A stretch of DNA of 64,000 nucleotides from Eriocheir sinensis (Eukaryota > Arthropoda > Malacostraca > Decapoda > Varunidae): NCBI RefSeq assembly GCF_024679095.1, contig NW_026110853.1, positions 1-64,000 on the forward strand. Reading direction: 5' to 3'. Positions within the stretch are counted from its first letter, which is position 1. Every line of letters starts with the position of its first letter. Below, piece after piece: positions 10,328-21,714 of this stretch. Below the pieces are notes generated by a model, which made no database searches, was not told where the DNA came from, and worked only from the letters and a program-made list of their open reading frames with translations. The position numbers and the translations under genes were made by a program.

Positions 10328-11782
10328 GTGCATGGGTCGCGGGACCCCCCTTGCCGCGCAGGAACAAATGCTTCTCAAGTGAGACGTAACTTCAATACAT
10401 ACCTTAAATGCTACAGCAAATTCGGAAGTGAAGGCCAGAGAACCCTGACACCTTTCGACCACCACGACCAAGAAAGTGTGCTCAAAAAGCTCCTCCAAGC
10501 TATACCTCCGAGAAGACTGCAACAGGAGGCTGAAGCATTTGCTGTAGATTTTTCGGAAGGAGAGGCTAAAAACGTGCAGGAAAGTGTAATGAAGGAACTG
10601 CATGCCATAATAGAAAGAATGGGAACCGCCAATGCCAACTATAAAGGTGATCTCAGGATAGTGGGAAGTGCCCAAGACAATTCCAAACTCTTTGCTCCCG
10701 ATGAATTTGATGTGAATCTCGTTCTTTCGCCTGAAAGAGTGAACGTAAAACTGGAGAAAGGACACAAAAAGGAGATGTTTTCTGAAACGAAGCAAGAAGA
10801 GCTGATAAAAGTCTCTGTAGAGAGCAAAGATATTTGCATTGAAAATAACTGCCTGATTGAAGGGCTCTTCGAAGCAGTTAAAAGTTCTCTTGTCAGTCAC
10901 GTACTTTACGATGCGAGGCTGAGCCTGGTGCCACCCGGCCTTACAAGAACACAAGTCGGTGTGGCTCTTGCTTTGGCCTGGCAGGGAGAGCTGAGCCAGG
11001 AAGAGACGGACAAAAAAGAGGAAAACGAAGACCTTGAGGAGGGAGAGGAAAATGTCGAGGGAGCGAAAAATTCACATCATAGACCCAAGAAGTATCCCTT
11101 GTTACTGGTTGGCGTAGATCTAGTGCCGGTGGTGAAGGTGCCGTGGCTGGATGAGGTAAAACAACCGCGTCTCACTCCCCAAGGTGCCACCCACATGTAC
11201 CTCAGCAACACGGACAATGGCTCCTGGCGCTGCAGCTTTGCCCAGACCGAGGCGTCCGTGCTCAGGAACATGGGAGGTATGGATCACCTGGTTGCTCTGG
11301 GACACCTTGTGCAACTAATGGGAAAGCTACTTCTGTCCTTTCTGAAGGCCGAGCCCTGGATGCCAAAACACAGAAAGACCTTCTGTACCTGGTTTGTAAT
11401 GAGGGCATGGGGGATCTCTCTGCCCAGCGGGTTTTGTTTAAAAAACGCCTTGTTAAGGTGGCTGGACGAGGAATTGAGACAGTTAGATAATAAACAACGA
11501 GAGGATGGAGGCGATCAGAGTAAAGAGGAAAAGCACAATGAAGCTTTAAAAAGAGAAAGCGAAAACGACCCAGTGAAGGTGCTGTTACAGCTCTTCAGGA
11601 GCATGTGCGACGTCCCGACAGACAAGAGAGGACGACTCAAGGCCCGGAATACTCCTGCGTACTTTGGAGGCGAGTGTGAAAGCCCCAAGCAAGGATTTGG
11701 AGCCCCCATCATTGTGCAGTATTTGGAGGAATGTTTGGAGGAGGAGGAACGCCAAGGTAGAGTAGGACTGATAGAGACCTAA
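10328..11782 (+). CDS. Mab-21/cGAS-like nucleotidyltransferase (cGLR-type) domain
   Basis: An uninterrupted 484-codon frame. Residues about 110-132 hold the nucleotidyltransferase signature: Gly113-Ser114, then PDEFDVNLVL with Glu126 and Asp128. The third acidic residue is Asp264 in LLLVGVDLVPVV. All three metal-binding positions of the cGAS/Mab-21 fold are thus kept. The C-terminal helical half follows (SWRCSFAQTEASVLRNM at about 299-315, KTFCTWFVMRAWGI at about 350-363). An acidic low-complexity loop (about 222-248) sits before the third Asp. The vertebrate cGAS zinc-thumb cluster is not seen. Family knowledge: such enzymes sense nucleic acid or other ligands and make cyclic dinucleotides in innate immunity, while Mab21 paralogues are inactive. 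Activity here is inferred from the residues. GTG or ATG at 10328 is only the first Met in this frame; the true N-terminus is probably the ankyrin part. Confidence 0.88.
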   Translation: MHGSRDPPCRAGTNASQVRRNFNTYLKCYSKFGSEGQRTLTPFDHHDQESVLKKLLQAIPPRRLQQEAEAFAVDFSEGEAKNVQESVMKELHAIIERMGTANANYKGDLRIVGSAQDNSKLFAPDEFDVNLVLSPERVNVKLEKGHKKEMFSETKQEELIKVSVESKDICIENNCLIEGLFEAVKSSLVSHVLYDARLSLVPPGLTRTQVGVALALAWQGELSQEETDKKEENEDLEEGEENVEGAKNSHHRPKKYPLLLVGVDLVPVVKVPWLDEVKQPRLTPQGATHMYLSNTDNGSWRCSFAQTEASVLRNMGGMDHLVALGHLVQLMGKLLLSFLKAEPWMPKHRKTFCTWFVMRAWGISLPSGFCLKNALLRWLDEELRQLDNKQREDGGDQSKEEKHNEALKRESENDPVKVLLQLFRSMCDVPTDKRGRLKARNTPAYFGGECESPKQGFGAPIIVQYLEECLEEEERQGRVGLIET

Positions 11783-11829
11783 GTGGATGGCTGACGGTAG
11801 AAAAAGAGTTCAGTATTTTTCAGAAGCAA

Positions 11830-11839
11830 AATAAATAAA
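11830..11839 (+). promoter_or_regulatory. Overlapping AATAAA poly(A) signals
   Basis: Two overlapping AATAAA hexamers (11830 and 11834) lie about 50 bp after the Mab-21 stop codon, giving a very short 3' UTR. This supports 11782 as the true end of the gene. Confidence 0.7.
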
Positions 11840-12625
11840 ATAGAGGAAAAAAGTTAGAATGTAATAGAGCAGTGTTTCTTAAAGTTCTTCAGCCCCGATA
11901 CCCCAAAGTTCAACTCCAACTCAACCTGATGCCCTCTCTCCAACATTAGCCTAGTTACTCCCAACTTTTAACTTTTAATTTCCTGAAAAAAAAAGAGAAA
12001 ACATGACGGCTATGAACAAACAGCTGAATTCTATGGAGTTAATTATACTCACCATTCATTGCACGAAATTATTAATTTAATATTTTCCAGGATTCCTTTT
12101 TGGATACCCCCAAGAACCGGTTTCGATAAACCCTGGGGTTATTGAGGCACTACTATAAGAACACCTGTAACAGAGGATAAATGAGGGAAAGACGTTGAGA
12201 GATAGCATGAGATATTAAACAGAAGGGAGGGATAAAACTTTGAAAGAATAATGCATAATCGGAGAGCATTGAGACAGAAAGGCTTAACTATGTTTTTAAT
12301 ATTATATACCCAAAAAGATACAAGAAAACAAATAGTCGAGAAAAAACAGTTTGGTTTATGCTGTGTAATATAATAAGTTGGAAGTAGCTACGAGGGCCCC
12401 GGGGCACCCCGGGTCAAGCATAGGATTACTGACACCAGCCTCCTGCAAGGGCTGAACGAAACGTTTGAAGTCACAGTTTGCTGCCTGCAATGTAATAATA
12501 TACACGGATTGTCCTTTTTGGAATTATATGATCAAATCACTTGTAATATTTTCTTCCACCTACGAAAGAATGCAATGAAATCAATAGGAAAACCCCAACA
12601 AATTTCAGCCTTTCTTGTTAACGCA

Positions 12626-12684
<59 letters not shown>

Positions 12685-13539
12685 AATGTGTGCATGTTTC
12701 ACAAGGAATGTGATCATTTTATGCTATGTCCAGATTCTGACTTCTCAGACGGTGTTTACAGTTGGACAAGTAAAGACGAGTGACTCGCTAGTGTCCTTGA
12801 TTTTCTTCAGTCAGCAGCTCGCTATATAGCCTACAGTCTTCTACAAGTTATTACAAGCCTTGTCACTTGTGTGATAACCCTGATAATTCATGGGTGGCGA
12901 TTGTGGGGGGGACGGGGGGACATGTCCCCCTCACTTTTCTTTTTTTTTCTTTTTTTGGCCATCAGCCGATCTATTAAGCCAGCCACTTTTCAGACTGAGG
13001 GGGATAGAGTATCCCCCCCCCACACACACACACACACACTTTTCATGGTGAGCTGTCCATTACTAATTAAGGTGTAATAATCAAGTCAACACTTAATTAT
13101 AAAATGTCACGTTAGAAAAATTAAGCTTATTAATGTCCCGTGAATTAAGTAAAAAATAACAAAAAGTTTTATTGAATAATATTTTCATCATGTATGTACA
13201 CTTATTTATAAATTATACATAAAGCTGAAATAAGTGTACATTATATACACGTATGATCTTTAATATGCGATGACTAACTCAGTAATAAAAAAAATGTCCA
13301 GTGCCCACCCACTAAAAAATTCTTAGGTTTAGCCCTGAGTGAATACAAGAGTTGTGTGTTCGAATACGAATTTAAATACTTCAAATTTCAACGAATATGA
13401 ATACGAATTTGAATACAGTGATATGGTTTTAATCCGAATACAAATACGAATACTTCTTGAACGTATTCATGAATACATTCATAAATACTTTTCACTGAAA
13501 AATACCTTCTTGACCTAACTAGGTATAGGAATACTTTTT
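11840..13539. other. Intergenic, no gene recognised
   Basis: AT-rich sequence with a (GA)n array at 12630-12680, a short C-run plus (CA)n at 13012-13039, and no domain-bearing ORF. Near 13360-13500 the word GAATACGAAT and close variants recur about ten times, a loose short-period repeat. Confidence 0.6.
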
Positions 13540-13640
13540 CTGTGCTGCTTGTAGGCTTTTTTGAGGAGCCTTAAGGACGGCCCCAGCCCGTTAGTGGCAC
13601 AGGCTAATTTTATCTATAGTGGCTGACGTGATGTGTGACT
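13540..13640 (-). mobile_element. Old SINE fragment (same family as 36461)
   Basis: The minus strand keeps the order of the SINE body: a TATAGTGGC-type word, GCCTGTGCCACTAACGGGCT (compare CGCCTGCGCCAGAACGGGCT), GGGCCG, and AAGCCTAC. It is clearly diverged. No tRNA-like head was seen. From 13641 to 14137 nothing else is recognised apart from a short CT run near 13845. Confidence 0.55.
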
Positions 13641-14137
13641 GTTAGCCTTTTTGTTAGCTGGGTTTTTTTGTGTGTTTTTGATTAAGGTGCGAACTGTTAT
13701 CTCACGTCAGGTCCGGTGTACCGTTGCCTGCTTTCTTCAGTTGATAGAAGTCGTGAGACAACACAATAGCCTTTTAGTTAAGTGATGTGGGTTATGTGTT
13801 GGCCGAGCGGAGCCGTTAAGTTCACTTTGAGTTCACTTAATTTACTCTCTCTCTCTCTGGTTGATTAAATGTTTGTATTGGCTTTTTAAATATTTTCACA
13901 GAATAGTTACAGTATTTGTGGACGAGTCGCAAGTTGTACGCACACTCTGAGAAGTCCTCTGCTCTCGCCCGCCACCCGCTATCTTCTGCCCGGCGTCTCC
14001 CAGCACAGGAGCGGCCAGCGGGCAGCAGGCTTGCTGAATCAACACCGTTCCCACGGCAAGGAGCACCTCCTAAGCACAACGTAGCGTCTGTGTGTAACGT
14101 CCTAGCGCCGCTGGGCCATGGCGATACGACATACATT

Positions 14138-14534
14138 CACACATTCTCTAGAAAGGCGAAGGGTGCGTGGAGACATGATCGAGGTTTATAAATGGATGAA
14201 GGGCTTTAATAAGGGAGACATTCATAAGGTTTTGTTGGTAAGAGAACCGGGTAGGACACGAAGTAACGGGTTTAAACTGGATAAATTCAGATTCAACAGG
14301 GACATAGACAAAAATTGGTTTACTAATAGGGTGGTGGATGAGTGGAATAGGCTTAGCAGTCATGTGGTGAGTGCCAATACAATTGTCACATTCAAAAATA
14401 GACTAGATAAATTCATGGACAGCGATATTAGGTGGGGTTAGATACACGGGAGCTTAGGGTCAAAGGAGCTGCCTCGTACAGGCCTACCGGCCTCTTGCAG
14501 ACTCCTGCGTTCTTATGTTCTTATGTTCTTATTC
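14138..14534 (+). mobile_element. CR1-like LINE, 3' terminal fragment
   Basis: Begins abruptly in the RT C-terminal tail (RRRVRGDMIEVYKWMKGFNK, 14154 onward), continues through the conserved FTNRVVDEWNRLSSHVV and FKNRLDKFMD, and ends with CCGGCCTCTTGCAGACTCCT and three TTCTTATG-type 8-mers. It is a classic 5'-truncated copy of the family seen at 3693-4983. Confidence 0.92.
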
Positions 14535-14689
14535 ACATGTATGTTATAATATACACATTACATCGCTCGGTCACGGAAATAGTCGCGACCTCGCGGCTCA
14601 CCCGACCTTTAAAATCAGTGTACCTACCCATGTTACAGTCGCGCAATGTGTACTAGTTAAACGAGGGCCTATTACGGTTGCACTAAAAA

Positions 14690-14925
14690 ATATATATACA
14701 AGTCAGGGCCCGCCTAACGGTACAACATCGGGAAATGCCAATGACAATAAAAACAATCATGGAAGTAACAATAAATGGGCAAAGTACATACAGGGCGAGG
14801 TAAACAGGGCTAGAGTCGTGGACGTGGAAGCTCAGCACTATTCCGAGAAAAGAAAACAATAGCTCGAATAGTGATTTACAAGATACATCCTAGAAAAATA
14901 AATTGACTAAATTGTCATTAGGATA
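14690..14925 (-). repeat. Degenerate second copy of the env 3' end (E1)
   Basis: About 100 bp after the env stop, on the minus strand, the sequence repeats the last roughly 230 bp of env in diverged form (TTTTCTAGGATG, a GACTC-GTTTACCT-GCCC-TATGTAC series, then a hydrophobic stretch and GGCGGGCCCTGACTTGTA). The same tandem duplication exists in E2 at 25195-25430. Confidence 0.75.
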
Positions 14926-15022
14926 CATTGTTATGGAGCTATTTGGAATAGTAAAAAGAAAAGGAAAAATCCTTGAAGAAGATTTGATACAAACTGAACC
15001 TTCGAGTCACAATGCGTACGAA

Positions 15023-16654
15023 CTCAGCGCGGTGGGGCAACTCTTGCCTGAAGATGGTAGTACAAAGTCAGAGCCCGCTTAACAAGGCAGAACAGGGGAT
15101 GATAATGATGATTAAAGAACCACCGGTAAGAGCAGCGATGGGTAATGTACATATGGGGCAAGGTAAACCGGTAGCGAGTCATGGACAGCTGACTCCAATT
15201 CCGAGAAATTTGAAAAGGTTAGCTCGGAAAGGCTATTTGTTACATACTTCATCCTAGAAAAGGTGAGATTCACTAAACTGTCAATAGGATAGATTGGGAT
15301 GGCATTTGTGGCAAATCCATGATGGAGCTTCTCCGGAAAGGCCGTCAAATTGACAGAGCGGAGGAACAAGCCACCCGTACCGCCAGGTGACCTGCAACCT
15401 CTCTAAAGTTGAGCCTTCAGGACAGACCACTGTCACAAACACTGGTAGTGTGAAAAAGAAGTAGTGAAATCCGGAGAACCTCCTATGGAAAAGTGATTTA
15501 GGGACGACGTGACGATAGGGGCAAGTCTCTAGAGCTTTAGAAGCATCCGACTGGGTCAGCACCACCTCGCAGATACCACCTGTCAACGGGAGGAATGCAA
15601 AGAGTGACGCAGAGCAAAATAGAGATTGTGATACTCTGTTTTGCAGGACCCTAGGTCTGACGTCTGGCCCGTTGCATAAAGCGATAGATCATTACGAATT
15701 AAGATCACTGTGGCAGGTAAGTCAAGCACCATCACCGAGTTATTGACTGATAAAGGGAAAGGTTCCAGCTGATAAACCTCAAACACATCCTTTGACCTGA
15801 AGGGAACGTGAATCACTATAGCTTCCGACGTCAGGAATGACTCCAGCAAGGGATAGTAGTGGTGTATGGCATGCATGTTAAACAAAGGTGTTAGTTGGTG
15901 GTCCTCTACTCCTATTTTCAAAGCCTTTTGCAAATCCCTGACAGGAAAAAGAGAAGAGTAACCTACCACAATCTGCATCCACTACATTCTGTATCACCAG
16001 TGCATTAGTATGGAGGACAGAGTTGACTGCACTCTCCAAGGCAGGCAAGATTTGTAGAACAAGTTCCATTTGGTACATATTAGCCATGCCGGTCCACAAC
16101 TCATTAATGGAAGAGCCTAAGGTTCGAGAATAAGAAGCAATATCCTGTATTGCATGCTCAAGTCTGGAAATGTGTAAGGAATTCTTCCTAATGGTTTTGT
16201 GTTGAGTAGCAGCAAGTGAAGCCAAGTGGTTATACCTATCCCGCAGTTCCTCCACATCCTCATCCATTGCGGTTCCAAACAACATGCGGGAAAGTTGCCC
16301 AATCCCATCGATCAAGCCCCGTTTAGTACGGTTAGGAAAGGAAACGGCTGCGTAGTTCTCCAAAGCCAGGGTTAGAGTATCATTCAAGTACTTTATGCGG
16401 TCATGCATCAGACGCAGGATGCCGTCTTCAGGAGCATTTCTATCCATCTGCAACACAACCCCAGTCACTTGCTCCGTTATTGTCCTCAGTGTGCCCGGTA
16501 TTTCCGCCAGAGCAGTAAACGGGTACTGGACCCACAGGACATCCTCGACCAGAGAAACCCGGCCCAAATGAGCAGAGAGGGCTCCCGGCTTGAGGTGCGC
16601 AGGGTCTGCAGCCAGAACGGAGCGCAGAAGGAAGTAGAAGGTAAGGGGCAACAT
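15023..16654 (-). pseudogene. env-like fusion glycoprotein gene of E1 (broken)
   Basis: The first ORF (16654 to 15878) begins with a hydrophobic signal peptide (residues about 1-16). It carries a furin-type RTKR site followed by a glycine-rich fusion-peptide-like segment (near 16310) and a helical heptad region after it. This is the layout of baculovirus-F-like envelope proteins found in errantivirus-like retroelements. A small indel near 15960 breaks the frame. Later parts lie in 15583-15978 and 15112-15369, the last holding the stem and a hydrophobic membrane anchor. The related copy in E2 is intact across the 15960 lesion. Env starts about 25 bp after the pol stop. It is not a functional gene as it stands. 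Confidence 0.85.
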
Positions 16655-16678
16655 TTCCTGGAACCAAGCAGAAAACCC

Positions 16679-18068
16679 TTATTGGCGAGGACGCAGGTTA
16701 TAGTCGTGTGTTGGAAAGATAGACAAAGCATCGTCAGGCTGAGGCAAACAGGCGGTTCTCGCTGGTTCAACTAAAGGCGCATCGCTGGCCTCAGGCTGGG
16801 CGTCTGTCTTTTTGAGGCGATCACTATGCACAATTTCATATGAATTAAAAATGAGATCATAAAGCTCAAATTTGTGACCACTTCGTTGTCTAACTATCTG
16901 GCGTGGGCCCACGAATTTAGGGGACAACTTCGAATGTCTCTCTGGGACTCGAATCATAACAAAGTCACCCACTTTCAAGGAAACAGGGGCGGCACGCTTG
17001 TGTTGCTGCGAGCACATAGCCTCGGATGTAGCCTGTAGTCTGTCTCTGACGTTTCTATGAATATCTGTGAAAACCTTGAGTTGAACCTTAGAATAATCAT
17101 CTACATTATATACAGGTGAAAGAGAACTACTAAGCAGGTCATACGGGAGTCTCTTCTCAACCCCAAAAATTATGTAGTGGGGAGATTGTCCCGTTGACTC
17201 ACAAACACGGCTGTTTATGCTTGCTGCAACATACGCTAGCCAGTCCTCCCAGGTATGCTGAAGTCCGCTAACGACCGGGCGCAAGACATCTAAAATCTTC
17301 CTATTCGCGCGTTCAACGAGGCAGTTGCTGGCTGGGTGATAACTGACTGTAAAATATTGTGTAATGGCAAACTGTTTGCATATTTCTGTTAAAAGTTGAT
17401 TTCGAAACTCGGTTCCATTATCACTTAACAACACTCTAGGTGTGGAATACGGACAAATGAGATGAGTTATTAGGGCATGAGCAATGGCCTTAGCAGATCT
17501 GTCTTTCACCGGGGCTAAAAGAACGTACCGAGACAAGTGATCTACACAAACTAAGAGGTACCTAGAGCCCTGGTGGCTGGCGGGAAGCTGTAGTAAGTCA
17601 ATAGAAACTACATCCCAAGGCCGGTCAGGGGGGCTTGTATTCTAGGATCGGCGCAGGCCTAGGCACCGTCCCTTTATGTTGGGCACACTTGACACACTTA
17701 GCCACATACGCGTCAATATCTACACGCATAGTTGGCCAAAAATAGATCGCTCGGGCCGCTGTTAATGTGCGCTCCCTCCCCGGGTGGCCAGCAATGACCG
17801 CGTCATGAATTAAGTTCAGCACCGCCGGTACATAACACTCCGGTATCACAAACTGTGCGACAGACTCCTTTTTGCGGGGCCAGTAGCGGCACAGGACACC
17901 GTCCTGTGACAAGAAAAATTGTGAAAAAGACACAGGTAGTGGCGGGAGACTTGTTTCGTCACCCGACTCCAGAGCGTATATTACTTTTCCCCAAACGTCA
18001 TGGCGACGCTGGGCTGCTGCTAAATCCTTTAGACTGAAATTTTGAATTTCAGTAGGCGCTTCTGCCAC
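16679..18068 (-). pseudogene. Integrase region of E1 pol
   Basis: Two minus-strand ORFs. 18068-17625 holds the zinc-binding HHCC domain (GHPGRERTL...YFWPT, then CVKCAQH). 17536-16679 holds the catalytic core with the second Asp in LLSDNGTEF and the Glu in the LVERANRK helix. The first catalytic Asp lies just upstream, near the frame break at about 17540-17620. A chromatin/GPY-F-like C-terminal part follows (MIRVPERHSKLSPKFVGP), then YNLRPRQ and stop. It would insert element cDNA into the genome. The ORF is split by a frameshift between 17536 and 17625. Confidence 0.88.
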
Positions 18069-19428
18069 TGAGCCAACAGGTACGTTTCTAGACAGTGAAT
18101 CCGCGACGACATTCGCGCGGCCAGGTAAATACTTAAAGGTTGGCCAAAACTCCTGGATAGTCAGGTACCACCATGCGAGTCGACCGGTGAGGTTCCTACC
18201 CTTGAAAAGCTCGGTGACTGGCGCGTGGTCCGTAAAGACAGTGATAGGATAGCCAAGGATAACAGCCCTAAAATGTTTAAGAGCCCAAACAACCCGCTAG
18301 GGTTTCTTGATGGGTCACTGAATAGTTCGACTCAGCCTGGTTTAAAGTACGACTTGCGTACGCAGTAGCGCGATTTTTACCGCGAGCGTCCGGTTGCATC
18401 AAAACAGCACCAAGACCCAGGGCTGAGACATCTGTATAAAGTGTAAAAGGGACGTTGTAGTCCGGGAATGCCAAGGCTGGAGCGTTGATTAACGCTGAGT
18501 TCAAATCTGTAAAACTCTTGTGTTGTGGGGCATTCCATTGAAAAGGTACCTCTTTCTTTAAAAGTTGCGTTAGAGGCGAAGCAATTTTGGCAAAACCTTG
18601 TATGAAAGGCCTAAAGTAGCCGGACAACCCAAGGAAAGACCGAACGTTTTCGACGGTTTGGGGTTGCGGAAAATTCTTTATGGCCGATATTTTATCGTCC
18701 ATCGTGTGGATTCCATCAACAGTGTGGCCTAAAAAGGTGATTTTTGCCTTTAAAAATTCACATTTAGTCAGCTTGGCCTTAAGGCCAGCGCCTCTGAGTT
18801 TAAGCAGAACCGCTTCTAGTTTAGCTAGGTGACTGGCGCCATCCTTGCTGCAGATGATTAAATCATCTAAATATGCATAGACTTCTTTGCCTATCATGTC
18901 AGAGAACAATGTGTTGATCATCCTCTGAAAAGTAATGGGTGCGGTTTTGAGGCCGAATGGCATCCTTAACCATTCAAAATGACCGCTAGGGGTACTGTGA
19001 AGGCTGTAATCTCTCTGGATTCAGCTGCCATCGGCACCTGCCAGTACCCATAAAGGTCAAGACTACTGAAAATAGTATTCCCTTGCCCCAGGTACATTAA
19101 CAAGTCACCTGAAACAGGCAGAGGGTACCTATCATCCTCAGTCATCTCATTTACTTTCCTAAAATCGATGACAGGCCTGAAACTCCCGTCCTTTTTAGGG
19201 ACTAGAAACAAAGGCGAGTTCCACGGAGATCGGGAATGCTGAATAACACCCTGGTCCAACATATCTTTAACCTGTTCATCTACAACCTGCCTTTGACTGT
19301 GTGGGAGTCTGTATGCAGGAATGTACACCGGTTTGGTGTCGGGTTTAACCCTAATCTTGTGTTCTGTCGTAGCAGTCGCACCTAAAGGTTCACCGGGCAG
19401 GGCAATGACATCACGATACTGATGCCCT
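18069..19428 (-). pseudogene. Reverse transcriptase and RNase H of E1 pol
   Basis: 19328-18966 has the RT fingers (SPWNSPLFLVPKKDGSFRPV and DFRKVNEM). After a frame change, 18963-18277 has MPFGLKTAPITFQRMI, the catalytic YLDD box, FLGHTVDGIHTM, and RNase H beginning TLYTDVSALGLGAVLMQ. The first RNase H Asp is in TDVS. The RNase H end is broken by a stop at 18277, and the remainder (about 18069-18276) is still recognisable. Typical Ty3/gypsy pol. At least two frameshifts make it inactive. The region 19430-19460 is garbled relative to E2, with repeated CTTAAG. Confidence 0.88.
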
Positions 19429-19560
19429 TAAGCTCTTAAGCCCTTAAGCTCGGGATAATCGATCACTTTGACGTGCATTGCGGTTCGTTGAGGGATTTCG
19501 TGATTCCCTACGACTATCGCAGTGACATTTTTCCATCCCCTGCAAACGTCAGCTGGTGTT

Positions 19561-20285
19561 GGTGGAAAAGTTTGACGTCACTTTTCCCTGCCGTCTGACG
19601 GTCTTCTTGGGTTGCCGTCACTGAGGTCTAACCGCATGGTAATACTTCCAGATAGTAATACAGTAAGGTTTCAAGGGAGATGTTTCAAGGCCATGGATCA
19701 ACCTGTGCGCCTCGCTTCTCCCTGGGAAAGGAAAGACATACCCAGCAAGGGTCGGGAAAGTGTATCTCCTGAGTCGATAGTGCATACCGTGCCGACTCTT
19801 TCCGCGGTCCAGTTAAACTCAGAAATGGAGTCATTTTGGGCCGCGCTTTAGCGTTCGACGGACAGGTGTCCCCAGACCCTTTAGAGTTAAAGCAGCCTTG
19901 TGTCGGCGCAGTGGGTCAACCCGCCGCCGGCGACACATCATGTCAGGCCTCATCTGTCGATTCTTTAGTCAAAGTGATCGATTATCCCGAGCTTAAGGGC
20001 CCGCTTCTGAAGCTTTTACATCAGTATCGTGATGTCATTGCCCTGCCCGGTGAACCTTTAGGTGCGACTGCTACGACAGAACACAAGATTAGGGTTAAAC
20101 CCGACACCAAACCGGTGTACATTCCTGCATACAGACTCCCACACAGTCAAAGGCAGGTTGTAGATGAACAGGTTAAAGATATGTTGGACCAGGAATTATT
20201 CAGCATTCCCGATCTCCGTGGAACTCGCCTTTGTTTCTGGTCAAAAAGACAGGAGTTTCGAGTTAAACAGTTTTTGATCGAAAGT
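19561..20285 (+). pseudogene. 5' part of pol of copy E2 (truncated)
   Basis: Plus-strand counterpart of the upstream part of E1. ORF 19612-19851 (SNRMVILPDSNTVRFQGRCF) is followed in another frame by 19836-20230, ending in the RT fingers entry (PAYRLPHSQRQVVDEQVKDM), which is the same as E1 at 19260-19330. Similarity ends near 20265 in the finger domain. The following pol sequence is absent, and the non-autonomous LTR element begins at 20335. The 5' portion shown here is not present in E1, so E1 and E2 overlap only partly at the centre. Confidence 0.8.
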
Positions 20286-20334
20286 GGACTGAAACAGACT
20301 GGTTTCAGTTACTGGCTGAGCGCTAGACTGAAAT

Positions 20335-20737
20335 TTCTAAGTGCTAATCGGTTCACGGATAGAGAAAATCATATCCGCCAGGGTTACTTTATTGGACAAA
20401 ACATACACAGCTCATCACGACAAGGACAACACATAGGATAGGTGTTTGTGTGGGTATGCGTTTGTGTGAATGTTGTGAAGTGTGGGTAACATTTAAGTGT
20501 TGGTGTATGTGTATAACAATGTGTACGAATGGACGACAAGAGAACGTGGACGGACAGTCAAAGGTAAACGAATACAAGGAAAGTTAACGATGAAGACGCG
20601 ACAAGACAGACTGGCAGACACAGTGACGATGGACATTACATGAAAACACTGAGAATCTTAGTCTCTCTTTGCAGCACCCCATTTTCTTGTCACTGAGGGG
20701 AAGGAACACGGAATTTGAGCGGTGACTGCTACAGATT
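20335..20737 (-). repeat. LTR (3' LTR in element orientation)
   Basis: 403-bp direct repeat of 23250-23652 with only about three mismatches (for example near 20370, 20392 and 20570). On the minus strand it is preceded by the G-rich tract GGGGGGGAGT, a good polypurine tract, so this is the downstream LTR of a minus-strand element. Confidence 0.88.
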
Positions 20738-20924
20738 ACTCCCCCCCAGTGACGAGGAAGGAGGAACGAAATCTTCCCTGGTGCTGGGGCGCTGTGGCAG
20801 ACGGTGATGCGTTGCGATGAGTAGCGTTGTGTAGAGTTGTGTCGAGATGCGCGGTAAGTTGCGCTGAGTAGTTGCGTTGAGGTGCGCGGTAAGTTGCGCT
20901 GAGTAGAGTTGCGTTGAGTAGTTC

Positions 20925-21690
20925 AGCTACGGTGAGTCGAGCTGGGGCGAGTAGTGCAGTGACAACAGCTACGGTGAGTCGAGCTGGGGCGAGTAGTGCA
21001 GTGACAACAGCTACGGTGAGTCGAGCTGGAGTGAGTATTGCAGTGACAACAGCTACGGTGAGTCGAGCTGGAGTGAGTAATGCAGTGACAACAGCTACGG
21101 TGAGTCGAGCTGGAGTGAGTAATGCGGTGACAACAGCTACGGTGAGTCGAGCTGGAGTGAGTAATGCAGTGACAACAGCTACGGTGAGTCGAGCTGGAGT
21201 GAGTATTACAGTGACAACAGCTACGGTGAGTCGAGCTGGAGTGAGTAATGCAGTGACAACAGCTACGGTGAGTCGAGCTGGAGTGAGTAATGCGGTGACA
21301 ACAGCTACGGTGAGTCGAGCTGGAGTAGTGCAGTGACAACAGCTACGGTGAGTCGAGCTGGAGTGAGTAATGCAGTGACAACAGCTACGGTGAGTCGAGC
21401 TGGAGTGAGTAATGCGGTGACAACAGCTACGGTGAGTCGAGCTGGAGTGAGTAATGCAGTGACAACAGCTACGGTGAGTCGAGCTGGAGTGAGTAATGCG
21501 GTGACAACAGCTACGGTGAGTCGAGCTGGAGTGAGTAATGCAGTGACAACAGCTACGGTGAGTCGAGCTGGAGTGAGTAATGCAGTGACAACAGCTACGG
21601 TGAGTCGAGCTGAAGTGAGTAGCGCGTAGGAGACAGCTACGGTGAGTCGAGCTGAGATGAGTAGCGCAGTGAGGACAGCTACGGTAAGTC
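20925..21690. repeat. 42-bp minisatellite with a GGTGAGT in each unit
   Basis: About 18 tandem units of 42 bp (one shortened to 36 bp near 21325, the last few diverged). Each unit contains AGCTACGGTGAGTCGAGCTG, then GAGTGAGTAATG and CAGTGACAAC. CGGTGAGT is a strong 5' splice-donor match on the plus strand, repeated at 42-bp spacing. Units differ mainly at a few positions (GTAATGCAG / GTAATGCGG / GTATTGCAG). Confidence 0.95.
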
Positions 21691-21714
21691 GAGCTGAAGT
21701 GTTGAGCAGCGAGG

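Larger units (their letters stand above)
14633..19560 (-). mobile_element. Env-bearing Ty3/gypsy element, copy E1
   Basis: Minus-strand order: pol (RT, RNase H, integrase) and then an env-like gene, the order of errantivirus-like Ty3/gypsy elements. The 3' end at about 14633 (TGTTACAGTCGCGC on the plus strand) is the same end point reached by the inverted copy E2 at 25484. No complete 5' LTR or gag is present. The 5' part meets E2 head to head near 19560-19610. All genes carry frameshifts. Confidence 0.85.

Noticed and set aside
20925..21690. CRISPR-like array
   Set aside because: Units are directly adjacent 42-mers with no unique spacers, in a eukaryotic genome. It is a minisatellite.
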